The notes under the pieces were generated by a model that made no database searches, was not told the origin of the DNA, and saw only the letters and a list, made by a program, of their open reading frames with translations. A stretch of 64,000 nucleotides of DNA from Neelides folsomi (taxonomy: Eukaryota > Arthropoda > Collembola > Neelipleona > Neelidae): positions 306,814 to 370,813 of the forward strand of contig JAQGBZ010000029.1 of assembly GCA_034687125.1 (NCBI GenBank). Reading direction: 5' to 3'. A program made the translations under genes and the position numbers. Shown here in pieces: positions 63,007-64,000 of the stretch (positions are counted from its first letter, which is position 1; each line of letters begins with the position of its first letter).

Positions 63007-64000
63007 GTAACTTCGACCTTTCATATCATTTTATTCCCAAACATTTATAAACATATTCTATTGATTAGGAAGCTTAATGTGCAATGGTAATTAATTTTAA
63101 ATATTTCAATTAAATATATTTATTTAGATGTTGTTTTTAATATCTCTAAAATTAAAATTGCTTAAATATTTAGCATTTTATTGTTAGTTAAATAGGATAG
63201 TATTTTCAAATTGTAAATATATTAATTAGTTAAATTATAATATTATATATATTTATGTTGATGTACCTAATGATAGGGAACCTTTTTGTACTGTACTGCA
63301 CAATATTAGCTTCTTATAAATGATTTTTTTAGAAGATTGCTATCTTACAATTGATAGATTATTTACTATGTACTACATTTTTCACTATCTACAATTTGCG
63401 AATAATTACATAGATTTAACCAAAGGGGCTAATGCCGCAGATTGCTATTTGATATTATGATTTAAACTCCAATGATATTTAATTTAACGAAGGTCGAAGG
63501 TTTTGAAAAGATTGAATAGTTAAAATTGAATTAATTTTTGAACAAAAATCGAATGCAAAAGAGTACCTTAAGAAAGAGAGTAAAACTGATTTATACGTAG
63601 GTTAAATAAGGAGATCTATTTAAGAAGTGAACAAAACCAACATTTCAAAGAATCAATCAGACTAACTTATCAAGTAATTCATATACATAAAACATAATAT
63701 ACGAGACTGATTTTCGTTACATTTTACAATTTTCTCCCACAACACATCACACAACACATTAATAAGCAATAATAAATAACAATTATAGTATACCTTCAAG
63801 TAAGGAGTAAACCATTTCAATAGAATTTTGTATTAAATCTCGTCATTACAAGTAATGATTAACTTTTAACGGAATACTTTTAGGAATGTGTAACAACTAT
63901 AATCTATTCCCGAGCAACTTGCGCTCGAGATTTAGAGGCCCTATAAGTGCATTATTAAAATATTGTTACTAACTAAACTGAGAATTTTAATAATGCACTT
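63007..64000. other. AT-rich DNA after unkempt
   Basis: The unkempt 3' UTR and spacer. No further gene is seen before the window ends. The last 56 bases form a hairpin, listed separately. Confidence 0.5.
63945..64000. repeat. Inverted repeat at the right edge, possibly a truncated MITE
   Basis: AAGTGCATTATTAAAAT (63945-63961) and its exact inverse at 63984-64000 flank a 22-base loop. The right arm ends at the last base of the window, so the repeat may extend further. The left flank contains another small inverted pair (CGAGC/GCTCG at 63910-63927). Confidence 0.6.

Overview
This is a nuclear segment from an animal, most likely an arthropod. The genes are split by spliceosomal introns with GT-AG ends, one intron-containing nuclear tRNA is present, and the intergenic DNA is AT-rich. 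Unkempt reads much closer to the insect protein than to the vertebrate one. A copepod such as a sea louse is my best guess, but that is inference: no lineage marker in the window proves it.

Layout. The left edge (1-307, minus) holds a fragment that looks coding but is broken. Noggin, a BMP antagonist, lies on the minus strand at 2545-4326, with its first exon unresolved. After a 5.6 kb gene-free stretch come a small five-exon membrane protein with an R-type-lectin-like lumenal domain (9984-11076, plus), a C7orf50/WKF-domain protein (11426-12124, minus) and PTCD1, a mitochondrial PPR protein (13021-15497, minus). The middle of the window is one large developmental gene, netrin (19771-38402, plus, 11 coding exons, 822 aa). 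It has an 8.3 kb intron after the first laminin-EGF exon. From 39 kb onward the DNA is AT-rich and carries compact genes: tRNA-Ile(UAU), mitochondrial thioredoxin (minus), ATAD5/Elg1 (plus), an APMAP-like beta-propeller protein (plus), a four-TM claudin-superfamily protein (plus) and unkempt (plus, 11 coding exons).

How they work. Noggin and netrin are secreted signalling and guidance proteins sitting in long gene-poor, mixed-composition DNA, as expected for genes with distant enhancers. One netrin intron holds four PBC-Hox type motifs within 154 bp. The right half holds housekeeping functions: redox, PCNA unloading, lipid-associated membrane protein, RNA-binding translational repression. Thioredoxin and ATAD5 are divergent across 378 bp.

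Gene models were built by hand from splice signals. For every complete model the exon lengths sum to a multiple of three and the joined frame matches the family. Mobile DNA is sparse: a pogo/Tigger-like TIR remnant in an unkempt intron, a PIF/Harbinger-like remnant, a 90 bp near-perfect hairpin element, a 44 bp minisatellite and a hairpin cut by the right edge. I found no complete novel system. The most unusual points are the netrin insertions and acidic tail, noggin in a probable arthropod, the Hox-PBC motif cluster, and the lectin-like membrane protein.
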